In this document: positions 55,658-64,000 of the stretch, piece after piece
Layout of the letters: each line of letters begins with the position of its first letter
Position numbering within the stretch: the stretch's first letter is position 1
DNA from: Leptolyngbya boryana PCC 6306
GTDB lineage: Bacteria; Cyanobacteriota; Cyanobacteriia; Leptolyngbyales; Leptolyngbyaceae
Assembly (NCBI RefSeq): GCF_000353285.1
Contig: NZ_KB731324.1
Coordinates: 5,288,577 to 5,352,576 of the forward strand
Length of the DNA stretch: 64,000 nucleotides
Direction: 5' to 3'
The notes under the pieces: model-generated
Databases searched by the model: none
Seen by the model: only the letters and a program-made list of their open reading frames with translations
What the model was told of the DNA's origin: nothing
Translations under genes and position numbers: made by a program

Positions 55658-56667
55658 TGAAGAAGAAACATGCAACGATACAATCTCCTACTGCTGTTGA
55701 TTCCAATCAAGCACATTTGCACGATCTTCTTTATCAAATGCTGCGGATTCGTCGCTTTGAAGATAAGTGTGCAGAACTCTACAGCGCCATGAAAATTCGC
55801 GGTTTTTTGCATCTGTACAACGGCGAAGAAGCCGTTGCGGTGGGAGTTATGCAAGTCTTAAAACCTGATGATGCGATCGTGGCAACCTATCGCGAACATG
55901 GTCAAGCCCTAGCACGCGGAATTCCCATGAATACAGTGATGGCAGAGATGTTTGGTAAGCAAGAGGGCTGTTGTCGGGGGCGTGGAGGATCGATGCATTT
56001 ATTTGATAAAGAGCATGGCTTCTATGGAGGTAACGCGATCGTAGGTGGTGGTTTACCCTTAGCGGTTGGGCTGGCTTTAGCCGATAAGAAATTGGGCAGA
56101 AAACGGCTCACCTGCTGTTTTTTTGGCGACGGTGCTGTTGCTGAAGGAGAGTTTCACGAATCTATGAATTTAGCGTCTCTCTGGCAAGTCCCGATATTGT
56201 TCGTTTGTGAGAATAATCAGTATGCAATGGGAACGGCTCTGAAGTATTCTCACTCAGTCACAAATCTGGTTCAGAAAGCAGAAAGCTATGGCATCGGTCA
56301 TGCAGTTGTGGATGGCATGGATGTTCTAGCAGTAGAGCAAGCTGCTCAAAAAGCAGTGGTTGAAGTCCGGGAAAACGGAAAGCCCTTCTTTCTAGAATGT
56401 GTCACCTATCGTTTCCGAGCGCACTCGATGTTTGACCCAGAACTCTACCGAGATAAAGCCGAAGTCGAAGAATGGAAACAACGCTGTCCCATCTCAACAC
56501 TCACGCAACAGTTAAAAGCACAAGGACAGATCACAGATGCTGATGTGGAAAGGATAGAACAATCGATCCGTCAAGAGATCAAAGATGCGATCGCATTTGC
56601 GGAAGCGGGAACTTGGGAACCTGTGGAAGAATTAAATCGCTTTGTCTACTCAGAGCCAAACGCCTAG
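55657..56667 (+). CDS. pdhA: Pyruvate (or branched-chain/acetoin) dehydrogenase E1 alpha
   Basis: This 336-residue E1 subunit binds thiamine diphosphate and decarboxylates the oxo-acid. The TPP motif is [20 protein letters not shown] ending in NNQYAMGT, and [12 protein letters not shown]-type sequence appears as [18 protein letters not shown]. The phosphorylation-loop-like [17 protein letters not shown] follows. It overlaps the upstream synthetase by one base (TGATG). The set of E1-alpha, E1-beta and E2 in one operon differs from the dispersed housekeeping PDH genes reported for many cyanobacteria, so this may be a second complex. Confidence 0.88.
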   Translation: MKKKHATIQSPTAVDSNQAHLHDLLYQMLRIRRFEDKCAELYSAMKIRGFLHLYNGEEAVAVGVMQVLKPDDAIVATYREHGQALARGIPMNTVMAEMFGKQEGCCRGRGGSMHLFDKEHGFYGGNAIVGGGLPLAVGLALADKKLGRKRLTCCFFGDGAVAEGEFHESMNLASLWQVPILFVCENNQYAMGTALKYSHSVTNLVQKAESYGIGHAVVDGMDVLAVEQAAQKAVVEVRENGKPFFLECVTYRFRAHSMFDPELYRDKAEVEEWKQRCPISTLTQQLKAQGQITDADVERIEQSIRQEIKDAIAFAEAGTWEPVEELNRFVYSEPNA

Positions 56668-56676
56668 GGGGACACT

Positions 56677-57702
56677 ATGAACTATGGAATTGACACCCAT
56701 ACAGACAATCCACCGCTGATGATTCAGACAACCTATCGAGAAGCACTGCGAGACGCAATCCGAGAGGCAATTCTGAAAGACGATCGCGTGTTCCTGATGG
56801 GCGAAGATGTCGGACAGTATGGCGGTGCTTTTGGGGTGACGAAAGGACTGTTGAAAGAATTGGGTGCCGACAAGATCATGGACACGCCGCTGTGTGAGTC
56901 TGGGTTTACCGGAGCCGGAATTGGCGCAGCACTGAACGGAATGCGCCCGATCGTAGAAGTGATGACGGTTAACTTTAGCTTGTTGGCTGCCGATCAAATT
57001 CTCAATACAGCAGCAACCTATCTGCATATGTCCGGCGGTTTGTTCAATGTTCCGCTCGTGATTCGCATGGGAACCGGAGGAGGCAAACAACTAGCAGCAC
57101 AACACTCTCATAGTTTAGAAGGATGGTATGCTCACATTCCTGGAATTAAAGTTCTGACTCCAGCAGTGCTTGAAGATGCCCGTGGAATGCTTTGGACAGC
57201 ACTGGAAGATCCCGATCCCGTCCTGATTTTTGAGAATACGTTGCTCTACAACATGGAAGGGGAACTTCCAGCAAATGCGGGAGCAGTAGATATCGATCGT
57301 GCCTGTATTCGTCGAATTGGGCATGACGTAACGCTCATTAGCTACAGTGCCAGTTTATTCAAAGCACTCGAAGCCGCAGAAACCCTAGCTCAAGAAGGAA
57401 TCGAAGCAGAAGTGATTGATTTACGGGTTCTGCGTCTACTTGATGAGGCTACGTTTCTCACCTCGATCGCGAAAACGCATCGAGCCGTGATTATTGATGA
57501 AGGTTGGCGCAGTGGCAGCATTTCTGCGGAGATTAGCGCTCGCATTATGGAAAAAGCATTCTATGACTTAGATGCCCCTGTAGAACGGATTTGCTCAGCC
57601 GAAGTTCCCGTGCCCTATGCCAATCATTTAGAACAAGCTGCTTTGCCTCAATCTGCCACGATCGTCAATACAGTCCGGAGGATGGTGACTCGACATGGCT
57701 GA
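56677..57702 (+). CDS. pdhB: Pyruvate dehydrogenase E1 beta
   Basis: This 341-residue subunit forms the alpha2beta2 E1 with the previous gene. Markers: [60 protein letters not shown] and [20 protein letters not shown]. Slightly longer than housekeeping homologs (about 327) because of a short N-terminal extension (residues 1-14). Its end overlaps the E2 start by eight bases. Confidence 0.9.
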   Translation: MNYGIDTHTDNPPLMIQTTYREALRDAIREAILKDDRVFLMGEDVGQYGGAFGVTKGLLKELGADKIMDTPLCESGFTGAGIGAALNGMRPIVEVMTVNFSLLAADQILNTAATYLHMSGGLFNVPLVIRMGTGGGKQLAAQHSHSLEGWYAHIPGIKVLTPAVLEDARGMLWTALEDPDPVLIFENTLLYNMEGELPANAGAVDIDRACIRRIGHDVTLISYSASLFKALEAAETLAQEGIEAEVIDLRVLRLLDEATFLTSIAKTHRAVIIDEGWRSGSISAEISARIMEKAFYDLDAPVERICSAEVPVPYANHLEQAALPQSATIVNTVRRMVTRHG

Positions 57703-58900
57703 ATTTCGTATGCCCAGTTTAGGGGCGGATATGAGAACCGGAACCTTAGTCGCCTGGAGAGCCAAACCCGGCGATCATCTCAAGTACGGTGACATTATTG
57801 CAGATGTGGAAACCGATAAAGGCATCATGGAAATTGAGGTCTTTGAAAACTGTACTGTTGAGGAACTACTGCTGGAACCGGATACTAAAGTGCCCGTGGG
57901 AACGCCAATGGCGAGATTGAAATTAGAAAACGGTGCGGAAAAAGAAGCGATCGCGGTCACCGATCGTGAACAACCTAGCCCACCTCCTACAATCGAAGCT
58001 CCGACGATTCCAGTACCCACTCTTGCTAAAGAGGAACGATTGCGCGTTTCGCCGCTAGCTCGCAAGGTAGCGACTGAACTGGGTGTGGACTTAACTCAGG
58101 TGAAAGGAACTGGAGCCGATGGTGCGATTCATCAAATTGATGTAGAAGAAGCTGCAAAAGCTCTGAAACCAACACCGAAGCCAGAAGAAAAAGTTATCCC
58201 TCCATCGCCTGAAGCGAAACCGACTACAACTGATTTTCAGGCAGGAATGCGACGTGCGATCGCGGCTGCCATGTCCCGCTCTAATCGCGAGATTCCTCAC
58301 TACTATCTCGAAACTCGGATCGATATGAGCCATGCACTGAAATGGCTTGAAGCAGAGAATCAGAAGCGATCGATAAAAGAGCGTATCTTACCTGTCGTTC
58401 TGCTGATCAAAGCAGTCGCTAAAGCATTAACTGACGTTCCAGAATTGAATGGATATTGGATTGAAGATCAGCTTAAAGTCCAAGAAGCAATTCATATCGG
58501 CTTTGCGATTTCCCTACGGCAAGGAGGGCTAGTTACGCCTGCGATTCATCATGCGGATCTGAAAAGCCTCGATGAATTGATGGCGACCATGCGCGACTTG
58601 ATTGAGCGTACGCGAGGAGGACATCTCCGTAGCTCAGAACTGTCTGATGCAACGATGACACTAACAAGCTTGGGAGATATCGGTGTCGAAAAAGTCTACG
58701 GGGTGATCTATCCACCCCAAGTTGCTTTGGTCGGTTTCGGCAAAATCTCTGAACAGCCTTGGGCAGAACAAGGAATGCTCGATGTTCGTCCGGTACTAGT
58801 TGCAACGCTAGCAGGGGATCATCGCGCAACGGATGGCATGATTGGTGCAAGATTCTTGCAAGCGGTCAACACACATCTTCAATCAGTAGAGAAATGGTAA
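57695..58900 (+). CDS. pdhC: Dihydrolipoamide acetyltransferase (PDH E2)
   Basis: This 401-residue E2 has one lipoyl domain ([20 protein letters not shown], lipoylated Lys), a proline-rich linker, a peripheral-subunit-binding domain ([20 protein letters not shown], then [17 protein letters not shown]), a second linker and the acetyltransferase domain, whose catalytic site is [20 protein letters not shown]. It builds the complex core and carries acetyl to CoA. No E3 (dihydrolipoamide dehydrogenase) gene follows, so a housekeeping E3 must serve it. Confidence 0.92.
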   Translation: MAEFRMPSLGADMRTGTLVAWRAKPGDHLKYGDIIADVETDKGIMEIEVFENCTVEELLLEPDTKVPVGTPMARLKLENGAEKEAIAVTDREQPSPPPTIEAPTIPVPTLAKEERLRVSPLARKVATELGVDLTQVKGTGADGAIHQIDVEEAAKALKPTPKPEEKVIPPSPEAKPTTTDFQAGMRRAIAAAMSRSNREIPHYYLETRIDMSHALKWLEAENQKRSIKERILPVVLLIKAVAKALTDVPELNGYWIEDQLKVQEAIHIGFAISLRQGGLVTPAIHHADLKSLDELMATMRDLIERTRGGHLRSSELSDATMTLTSLGDIGVEKVYGVIYPPQVALVGFGKISEQPWAEQGMLDVRPVLVATLAGDHRATDGMIGARFLQAVNTHLQSVEKW

Positions 58901-58940
58901 AGAATACAGATTCATCAATGATTTTATAAAGGGTGAAACA

Positions 58941-59195
58941 ATGGCAATCACTGAAACTCAAATTCAAGAAACAATGTTCAAACTCTTGCAAAAGATTGCT
59001 CCTGGGTCTTCTCCAGAAACTCTAGGCAAGGATGATGATGTTCGAGAAACGCTCGGAATTGATTCTTATGATTTTCTCAATTTCATGATTGGGCTAAATG
59101 AGGAATTTGGTGTGGAGACTCCAGAAACCGACTATGGAAAACTCATCACGCTTAACGATATCGTTCAGTATATTTCTACTCACGCTCAACAGTAA
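58941..59195 (+). CDS. Acyl carrier protein-like protein
   Basis: This 84-residue acidic four-helix protein has the phosphopantetheine site in TLGIDSYDFLNFMIGLNEEF (Ser42 in GIDSYDF). It follows the E2 gene by 40 bases, with a GGGTGAAACA ribosome-binding region, and is the last gene of the acs-PDH operon. An acyl carrier protein next to acyl-CoA synthetase and PDH is unusual; it could accept an acyl group from these enzymes or be shared with a small specialised pathway. It is not the housekeeping AcpP by context. Confidence 0.78.
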   Translation: MAITETQIQETMFKLLQKIAPGSSPETLGKDDDVRETLGIDSYDFLNFMIGLNEEFGVETPETDYGKLITLNDIVQYISTHAQQ

Positions 59196-59205
59196 ATCGT
59201 CTTCA

Positions 59206-59823
59206 TTAGATGAGTCCTGACTTAAAGAGTTGAAATGATTCAAACCAAGAAAAATGAAGATGACCGATACTGAGAAAATCAACCACAATGTGCATGGCAA
59301 TAATGGAAATTACTGCACGATAGCGCCATAGCAACCATACCCAAATTGCTGACATCAACGCCGAAATAAAAACTGGTGCAATGAAAAGATCATGCTTGGG
59401 TAGTACCTGAATCCAAAATAGAGAATGAATCAAGCCAGAATATAAAACATTGCTGGCATAGCCACACATAAAGATGCAAATCGGTGCATTTTGAAACTTC
59501 TGGCGTCCAATGTAGCAGCCAACCAAGAACCAAAAGATAAACATGAATTGCTCAAGAATACCGTTCAACACGGAAAATACAGCGAGGTCTACGAAATGAT
59601 AATGACCTGTGTCCCGCTTTACGGTGAATAAAACATAAGTTCCCGATGCTAAGAGCGTCACAATCCACCCCAAAAGCAAGGTGAGGTGATACCCTTTTTT
59701 CTCCTGCCCAGAAGCTGAATGCGGACTCAGTAACCCATTTGCACGATCTCGTCTAGCAATCACTAAAGCGGTCGCGATCGCACAAAATAGCCAGTAAATC
59801 CAGATACCAGTTTTAATTGCCAA
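59206..59823 (-). CDS. Polytopic membrane protein of unknown function
   Basis: This 205-residue protein has six to seven hydrophobic segments (IWIYWLFCAIATALVIA, LTLLLGWIVTLLASGTYVLF, FMFIFWFLVGCYIGRQ, LYSGLIHSLFWIQV, LFIAPVFISALMSAIWVWLL, VISIIAMHIVVDFLSIG). No catalytic motif is certain; the HIVVDFLSIGHLHFS end could hold metal-binding residues as in CPBP-type proteases, but the usual EExxxR is absent. It ends 11 bases from the convergent ACP gene and follows the PLP decarboxylase on the same strand. Function unknown. Confidence 0.6.
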   Translation of the reverse strand: MAIKTGIWIYWLFCAIATALVIARRDRANGLLSPHSASGQEKKGYHLTLLLGWIVTLLASGTYVLFTVKRDTGHYHFVDLAVFSVLNGILEQFMFIFWFLVGCYIGRQKFQNAPICIFMCGYASNVLYSGLIHSLFWIQVLPKHDLFIAPVFISALMSAIWVWLLWRYRAVISIIAMHIVVDFLSIGHLHFSWFESFQLFKSGLI

Positions 59824-59902
59824 AAAGGTTTCCTCTCACTGTTTTACGCTCTTTTCAAAGTACTGTCTGAAGCATAAAGGCGAACGTTTCCCATTAGCTC
59901 TG

Positions 59903-61636
59903 TTAATGGAAACCGCGTCCCAAATGCGGGAAGTGGGCGAGGTGCTTTGGATGACGAGTGGGAGCAATTTCTGGCGGCTTTGCTACAGTGGGTTGAGATG
60001 GAAAAGCACCCGGTTGCCTGAGATCTGTAATCAGTTGGTCAATGAGCTGAGTCGTGACATGCGCCATGATGAAAATGTGATTGTAGGCTCGCTTTTGCCC
60101 ATTCACAAATAGCGTTTCACTAGATAGCGAGTACTTGAAAATAATATTGGGATTCGCTTGCTTAAACCGAATCGTCAGCGAGAGTGGTGTCCGTTCCACC
60201 CACAAAGATTCACCCAAGTGCTGCTCTAGCTCCTTGAGCTTTTGAACAGCATATTCCGCCATCTTTTCGGTATACAGGGCTTTTTCTATCTCGCCTTCAT
60301 AGGAGGTTTTCGCCAAGTAGTCCCATAAAATCATCGCCGATAAACCATTGCGTGACCCGGCAAAGGTGGTATCAGGAGAACCGATATACTCTGGATTATC
60401 CGGTGGACGCAACTGATATTTTGTTTTCGTCATATAGATGCCGCAGGGACAAGGTGCCCCGATCCACTTATGTCCACTCATTGCGATCGAATGCACAAAT
60501 GGTAATCGGAAATCAAAATTCGGTCCGCGTTGAGCAATTTTTTCAGCATTGTATGCCATCTCCACAAAGGGCATATATGCTGCTCCTAAAGCACCATCTA
60601 CATGAAACCAGTATCCAGTGCGAAGATCAAATTGATTCGGATCGCTCGGGTCGTAGTAAACTTTGCGTTCATGCAGTCCATAGCGCTGAAAGATCGGCAT
60701 CAGTGCTTTTCCTGCTGCTTCTACATCGTCATAAGCGCCTTTGAAAGTGGTGCCATAGTTGAAACAGATTAAGATGGGATACCCCTTGGCTGCAAAAAAC
60801 TCGACGAGCTTTACTAGCGAGGGAATATCGATCGAGCCTGGTCCTGTACTGCCTTGCGTGGATGGTACTTCTTTCGACCACGGCTGACCCGGTGCTAGAG
60901 GGTTCTCGTTGGGATAGTAGTGCTGCCCTATTTGATAAAATGTATGAAGTCCGAGGACAATGCCCGCTTTGATAATCGAGTAGTGAGTATCTTCGGAGTA
61001 AAACACAACAGGGGTATAAGCATGAGGCTGTCCATCTAGCGGCAATGCCTGTTTGTAAATGAGGCGGCGAAGTAGAGATCGAGGATGTCCCCCAAAACTG
61101 GCGACCCTCGCTTCTTCTTCAGCCGTGTGTTCTTCTAGGAGGAGCTTGCCTGCTAAATAATCGCGTGCATTCCATAACCCATAGAGATTGCCTTCAGTGC
61201 ATCCCATGCTGACTACATATCCCCAGTAAGACTCTCCATCGGCGGGATTATGAGGTAAGCGAGCATTCCACACCCGAGCATAGTAATCGAGTACAGCCCG
61301 CTCCATCCATTTACTATGAATCGTAAGATTCCCATCGATAAAGGGATCGCCCACGTTATTGACGTGATAGTTTAGATAGGGCTTGAGATCATCTTCGTAA
61401 TCCAACTGCTGATTGACTTGGTATCCGAGGAAATTCGCCTTCTGGATAGATAAGTATTCGTGTAATTGAGCGAGTGCTTGAGCACGTTGTTCCTCGGTTA
61501 AACCTGTTGAGGATAGTTGAAAATCTTCGATCGTAATATTCCTAAGCGATGGATAGGCTGAAGATGAGTGATGGATAGGCATCGACGCGTTTGAGTGACT
61601 ATCCTGATTCCTAAAATGATTCGCATCACGATTCAT
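59903..61636 (-). CDS. PLP-dependent group II (histidine-decarboxylase-like) decarboxylase
   Basis: This 577-residue enzyme of the aminotransferase-fold decarboxylase family has the PLP lysine at about residue 390 in SIAMSGHKWIGAPCPCGIYM and the cofactor Asp in YWFHVDGALGAAYMPF. Upstream are YVVSMGCTEGNLYGLWNARD, which matches the substrate-binding serine/glycine region, and VFYSEDTHYSIIKAGIVLG. Related proteins decarboxylate histidine, glutamate or aromatic amino acids; the residues seen do not decide which. A GABA or amine product could aid acid or low-oxygen survival, by inference. The upstream ribosome-binding site is AGGAGG. Confidence 0.8.
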   Translation of the reverse strand: MNRDANHFRNQDSHSNASMPIHHSSSAYPSLRNITIEDFQLSSTGLTEEQRAQALAQLHEYLSIQKANFLGYQVNQQLDYEDDLKPYLNYHVNNVGDPFIDGNLTIHSKWMERAVLDYYARVWNARLPHNPADGESYWGYVVSMGCTEGNLYGLWNARDYLAGKLLLEEHTAEEEARVASFGGHPRSLLRRLIYKQALPLDGQPHAYTPVVFYSEDTHYSIIKAGIVLGLHTFYQIGQHYYPNENPLAPGQPWSKEVPSTQGSTGPGSIDIPSLVKLVEFFAAKGYPILICFNYGTTFKGAYDDVEAAGKALMPIFQRYGLHERKVYYDPSDPNQFDLRTGYWFHVDGALGAAYMPFVEMAYNAEKIAQRGPNFDFRLPFVHSIAMSGHKWIGAPCPCGIYMTKTKYQLRPPDNPEYIGSPDTTFAGSRNGLSAMILWDYLAKTSYEGEIEKALYTEKMAEYAVQKLKELEQHLGESLWVERTPLSLTIRFKQANPNIIFKYSLSSETLFVNGQKRAYNHIFIMAHVTTQLIDQLITDLRQPGAFPSQPTVAKPPEIAPTRHPKHLAHFPHLGRGFH

Positions 61637-61784
61637 AACGCTTCCTCCTGACCATCACTCTTTCAATTATCGATCTATAGGCGTTGTGATGGTATTGAAT
61701 TTATCTTTATTTACTTTTTGATCTATTTTGGTGCAACTGGTACAGAGTTTTTTGAGCCTTTTCGGACAATAAAAGAATGCGTGT

Positions 61785-62834
61785 CTACTCTCCTTGTGCT
61801 TCTTCAAGATTGAATAGACTAACAATCACACCCGCGATCGGGACTGCTAAAAAGAGACCTAGTAGTCCTGAAATCTTCGTTCCAACCAAGAGCGCAAAAA
61901 ATACAACCACTGGACTGAGATGAATGGTGCTTTGCATGACACGCGGAGAAAGAAGATTATCTTGTAACTGTTGTAAAACCAAACAAATGAGTAGTACCTT
62001 GAACGCGATGAGCCAGTTACTTTGTACAAAAATAATTAAACAGACAAGAGACACGCCGAGCGTTGCACCAATGCCAGGAATTAAGTCAAACACCCCGATC
62101 GTGACCGCAAGCAAAAACGGAAATGGAATTTGAAACAGCGCAAAAACGAGAAACGTAGCAATGCTCAGCAAAAATGAGATGAGCAACTGCCCGCGAAGAA
62201 ATCCGAAAAAGTTTGTTTGGACTGCGATCGACACACGGTTGCGGTGTTGGGCAGGGACTAACTTGAGTACGAGTCGCCATAGCTTTGCACCATCGATCAG
62301 CATGAAAAATGCAACAACTAAGATAATGATAAACGTGACATAATTCTGGAAGAGAACGGGCAGAGAACTAACGATCCAGTTCAAGCTCACGACAAACACA
62401 TCGCGAATTTGGGCTTCGATCACGTCAAGGTTGAACGGAATGTTGCGCGCTGCCAATGTACTTTGCAACTGGTCAAATGGATTGTTTGAAGTATTTAAAG
62501 TCTGAAGAAGTAGCGTTGCTAATTGCTGGACTTGATTGGTCAAGGTTAGCCCGATCGTAACGACTGCAGCAATAATCGTGATCAGGCTTAGTGCAATGAC
62601 TAACCCTAATGCAAGTCTGCGTCCGACAAAGCGCTGTAAAAATTGCAGTGGATAGTTGAGCAAGAGCGCTAGAATCCCTGAAAGCGCGAACACAAAGATC
62701 ACGTACTCAAAATATTGAAAGATAGCAACTAATGCCCAACCGGAGGCAAAGAAGAGCAGAAAACGCACTAATGTATTCGTACTGATCTGGCTCCAACGCG
62801 ATCGATGTTTTTTGGGATCTGGCGCTTGATTCAT
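61785..62834 (-). CDS. AI-2E family permease
   Basis: This 349-residue integral membrane protein has about eight helices and the family pattern LLNYPLQFLQRFVGRRLALG, FLRGQLLISFLLSIATFLVF and GVFDLIPGIGATLGVSLV. Family members export small signals, ions or other substrates; the name comes from AI-2 export but most are uncharacterised, and some act as Na+/H+ antiporters. The gene is preceded by a short inverted repeat (62859-62873) and separated from the P-type ATPase by 389 bases, so it likely has its own promoter. Confidence 0.82.
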   Translation of the reverse strand: MNQAPDPKKHRSRWSQISTNTLVRFLLFFASGWALVAIFQYFEYVIFVFALSGILALLLNYPLQFLQRFVGRRLALGLVIALSLITIIAAVVTIGLTLTNQVQQLATLLLQTLNTSNNPFDQLQSTLAARNIPFNLDVIEAQIRDVFVVSLNWIVSSLPVLFQNYVTFIIILVVAFFMLIDGAKLWRLVLKLVPAQHRNRVSIAVQTNFFGFLRGQLLISFLLSIATFLVFALFQIPFPFLLAVTIGVFDLIPGIGATLGVSLVCLIIFVQSNWLIAFKVLLICLVLQQLQDNLLSPRVMQSTIHLSPVVVFFALLVGTKISGLLGLFLAVPIAGVIVSLFNLEEAQGE

Positions 62835-63223
62835 GATGACTACTCTCTAAGCTAAATGTGCTATTGCATAGCAGCATGTGCGACTGTCAGTAGACTGGCA
62901 ATCCACCTCATCATCCTGATTACAATTTCCCAGTTCCTCGTTAGAATTTGCATTGCTGTTTCAGAGCTTCTAACTGGCATATTCGTCTTTTTTCCTGCGA
63001 AATGAAACTCCGTTTTTTGAGTGAATCTGTCTAAAGAGACATTCGCATTTTGCAAGCAAAATCGCTTCCGCCAAAAGGTAAGTCTTTCTGCCGCAGATTA
63101 GGATAGAAGAGTCCAAAGATTGCAAGCGTTTCTCACGCTTGAGTCAACGATTTTAGAGCGGTCTGATTTGATCTTTCTGAAAAAACCAATTTTTTATACA
63201 GTGTCAAAAGATTAGACATTAAC
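62835..63223. other. Intergenic stretch between the P-type ATPase and AI-2E genes
   Basis: This 389-base AT-rich region has two small stem-loops: TGCTAT/ATAGCA at 62859-62873 and CAAGCGT/ACGCTTG at 63123-63141. The short open frame at 62861-63055 on the minus strand has no good start or family and is not called. No shared promoter module was found here. Confidence 0.5.
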
Positions 63224-64000
63224 TCATTCGCGAGTCACCTGTTTGCGGCATTCATCTGCAAGCAGAACAATCGGAGGACAGACCAGTAGTGCTAGCCATT
63301 GCATCGGTTGTAACGAGATCGTGGAAAAGATTGATTGCAGTGGGGCGAGATAGATAATCGACAGAATTAACATCCATTCAGTTGCAATTCCCAACCAGAT
63401 CAAGCGATTGCTAAAAAAGCCTAAGCGAAAAATTGAAACTCGTTCGGATCGACAAGCAAACACGTTTCCGACTTGAGCAGCAACGATCGCAGCTAAAGTC
63501 ATCGTCATCGCTTGGTTATAGACGGTCATGGTTCTTGCATCCGCAGAATGAGACAAGATACTCGGAGTCAAGGCTTGTAAGTCGCTAAAGTTATAACCCT
63601 GGCTAAACCAAACGAAAAAGAACCCTGCCATACCGAGAATTCCCTCAATTGGACCCAAAAAGCAATATGCTCGCATCAGCAATTTTTTATCAAGCAGGCG
63701 CTTTGATTTGCGACGGGGGCGTTGCTGCATTGTGCCGACTTCTGGTGCTTCTGCTCCTAACGCCAGCGCCGGAACCATATCAGTTCCTAGATCAATTGCA
63801 AGAATTTGCAGAATCACTAGCGCGGGCGGAATCTTAAACAACACCATGAACAGAAATGGGAAAAACTCAGGCACGTTGGAGACCAAGATATACGTCATGA
63901 ACTTGCGAATATTCTGATAAACCGCGCGACCTTGTTCGATCGCGCTGACGATCGTGGCAAAGTTATCATCGATCAGCACAATATCTGCGGCTTCGCGTGC
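63224..64000 (-). CDS. P-type cation-transporting ATPase, C-terminal part (runs off window)
   Basis: Only the C-terminal 258 residues are present; the reading frame continues beyond 64000. The visible part begins REAADIVLIDDNFATIVSAI, from the end of the P domain, and continues with the membrane helices of the C-terminal cation ATPase domain (NVPEFFPFLFMVLFKIPPAL, ILAIDLGTDMVPALALGAEA, RKSKRLLDKKLLMRAYCFLG). This matches P2-type ATPases of the Ca2+/Na+ class. The ions cannot be told from this part. The phosphorylation site and the start are outside the window. Confidence 0.85.
   Translation of the reverse strand, partial: AREAADIVLIDDNFATIVSAIEQGRAVYQNIRKFMTYILVSNVPEFFPFLFMVLFKIPPALVILQILAIDLGTDMVPALALGAEAPEVGTMQQRPRRKSKRLLDKKLLMRAYCFLGPIEGILGMAGFFFVWFSQGYNFSDLQALTPSILSHSADARTMTVYNQAMTMTLAAIVAAQVGNVFACRSERVSIFRLGFFSNRLIWLGIATEWMLILSIIYLAPLQSIFSTISLQPMQWLALLVCPPIVLLADECRKQVTRE

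Noticed and set aside
61636-61784. TCACAA upstream of the PLP decarboxylase as a fifth promoter module
   Set aside because: Only TCACAA matches, the rest of the block differs, and no TAnnnT hexamer sits at the fixed spacing.
62861-63055. 64-codon minus-strand frame between AI-2E and P-type ATPase genes
   Set aside because: No good ribosome-binding site or family, and the composition resembles random sequence.

Overview
The window reads as the chromosome of a filamentous, Leptolyngbya-like cyanobacterium. The GCGATCGC palindrome (HIP1) is scattered throughout, there is a light-dependent protochlorophyllide reductase, and several small cyanobacterial families are present (a YbjN-domain protein, a SWIM/SNF2 pair, FG-GAP secreted proteins). 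Genus-level placement is inference. No phage, insertion sequence, CRISPR array or rRNA operon was seen.

Layout. (1) 0.16-11.1 kb, minus strand: a surface-polysaccharide or glycolipid cluster read from about 11.08 kb leftward. It has a small cyanobacterial protein, three GT4 glycosyltransferases, an MsbA-like ABC exporter, a GT10 fucosyltransferase-like protein, three tandem paralogous DxD glycosyltransferases and a nucleotide-sugar epimerase. (2) 11.3-24.8 kb: mostly housekeeping genes (glyoxalase II with a DUF442 phosphatase, a membrane PAS histidine kinase, RarD, guanine deaminase, tRNA-Leu(GAG), a GT39-like protein, CoaE, a YbjN protein, POR, a CPA1-RCK antiporter, ProA). (3) 24.9-27.7 kb: two adjacent paralogous proteins of unknown function. 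(4) 27.8-39.9 kb: TpiA, a lectin/FG-GAP protein, the SWIM and SNF2 pair, PNPase, a second antiporter and a DUF355 protein.

(5) 39.4-64 kb is the most interesting part. It looks like a low-oxygen or fermentation island. A nearly complete group 3b-like (sulfhydrogenase type) NAD(P)-linked [NiFe] hydrogenase is encoded with its endopeptidase, a HypA lacking its zinc finger, HypF, HypC, HypD and HypE, but no HypB. It is followed by a pentapeptide protein, an AhpD-like protein, and an operon for acetyl-CoA synthetase, PDH E1-alpha, E1-beta, E2 and an acyl carrier protein. Next come a membrane protein, a PLP-dependent decarboxylase, an AI-2E permease and the C-terminal part of a P-type cation ATPase that runs off the right edge.

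Four start regions in this island (41.14 kb minus, 41.31 kb plus, 52.6 kb plus, 53.9 kb plus) share a 17-base block resembling CTCACAAGTTYCTCAAM. In all four it is followed at the same spacing by a TAnnnT hexamer, as expected for promoters using a common sigma factor or activator. This candidate regulon module is the best lead for something undescribed.

Two nearly identical 145-bp folded palindromic repeats (20.2 and 52.3 kb) link the window to a dispersed repeat family.
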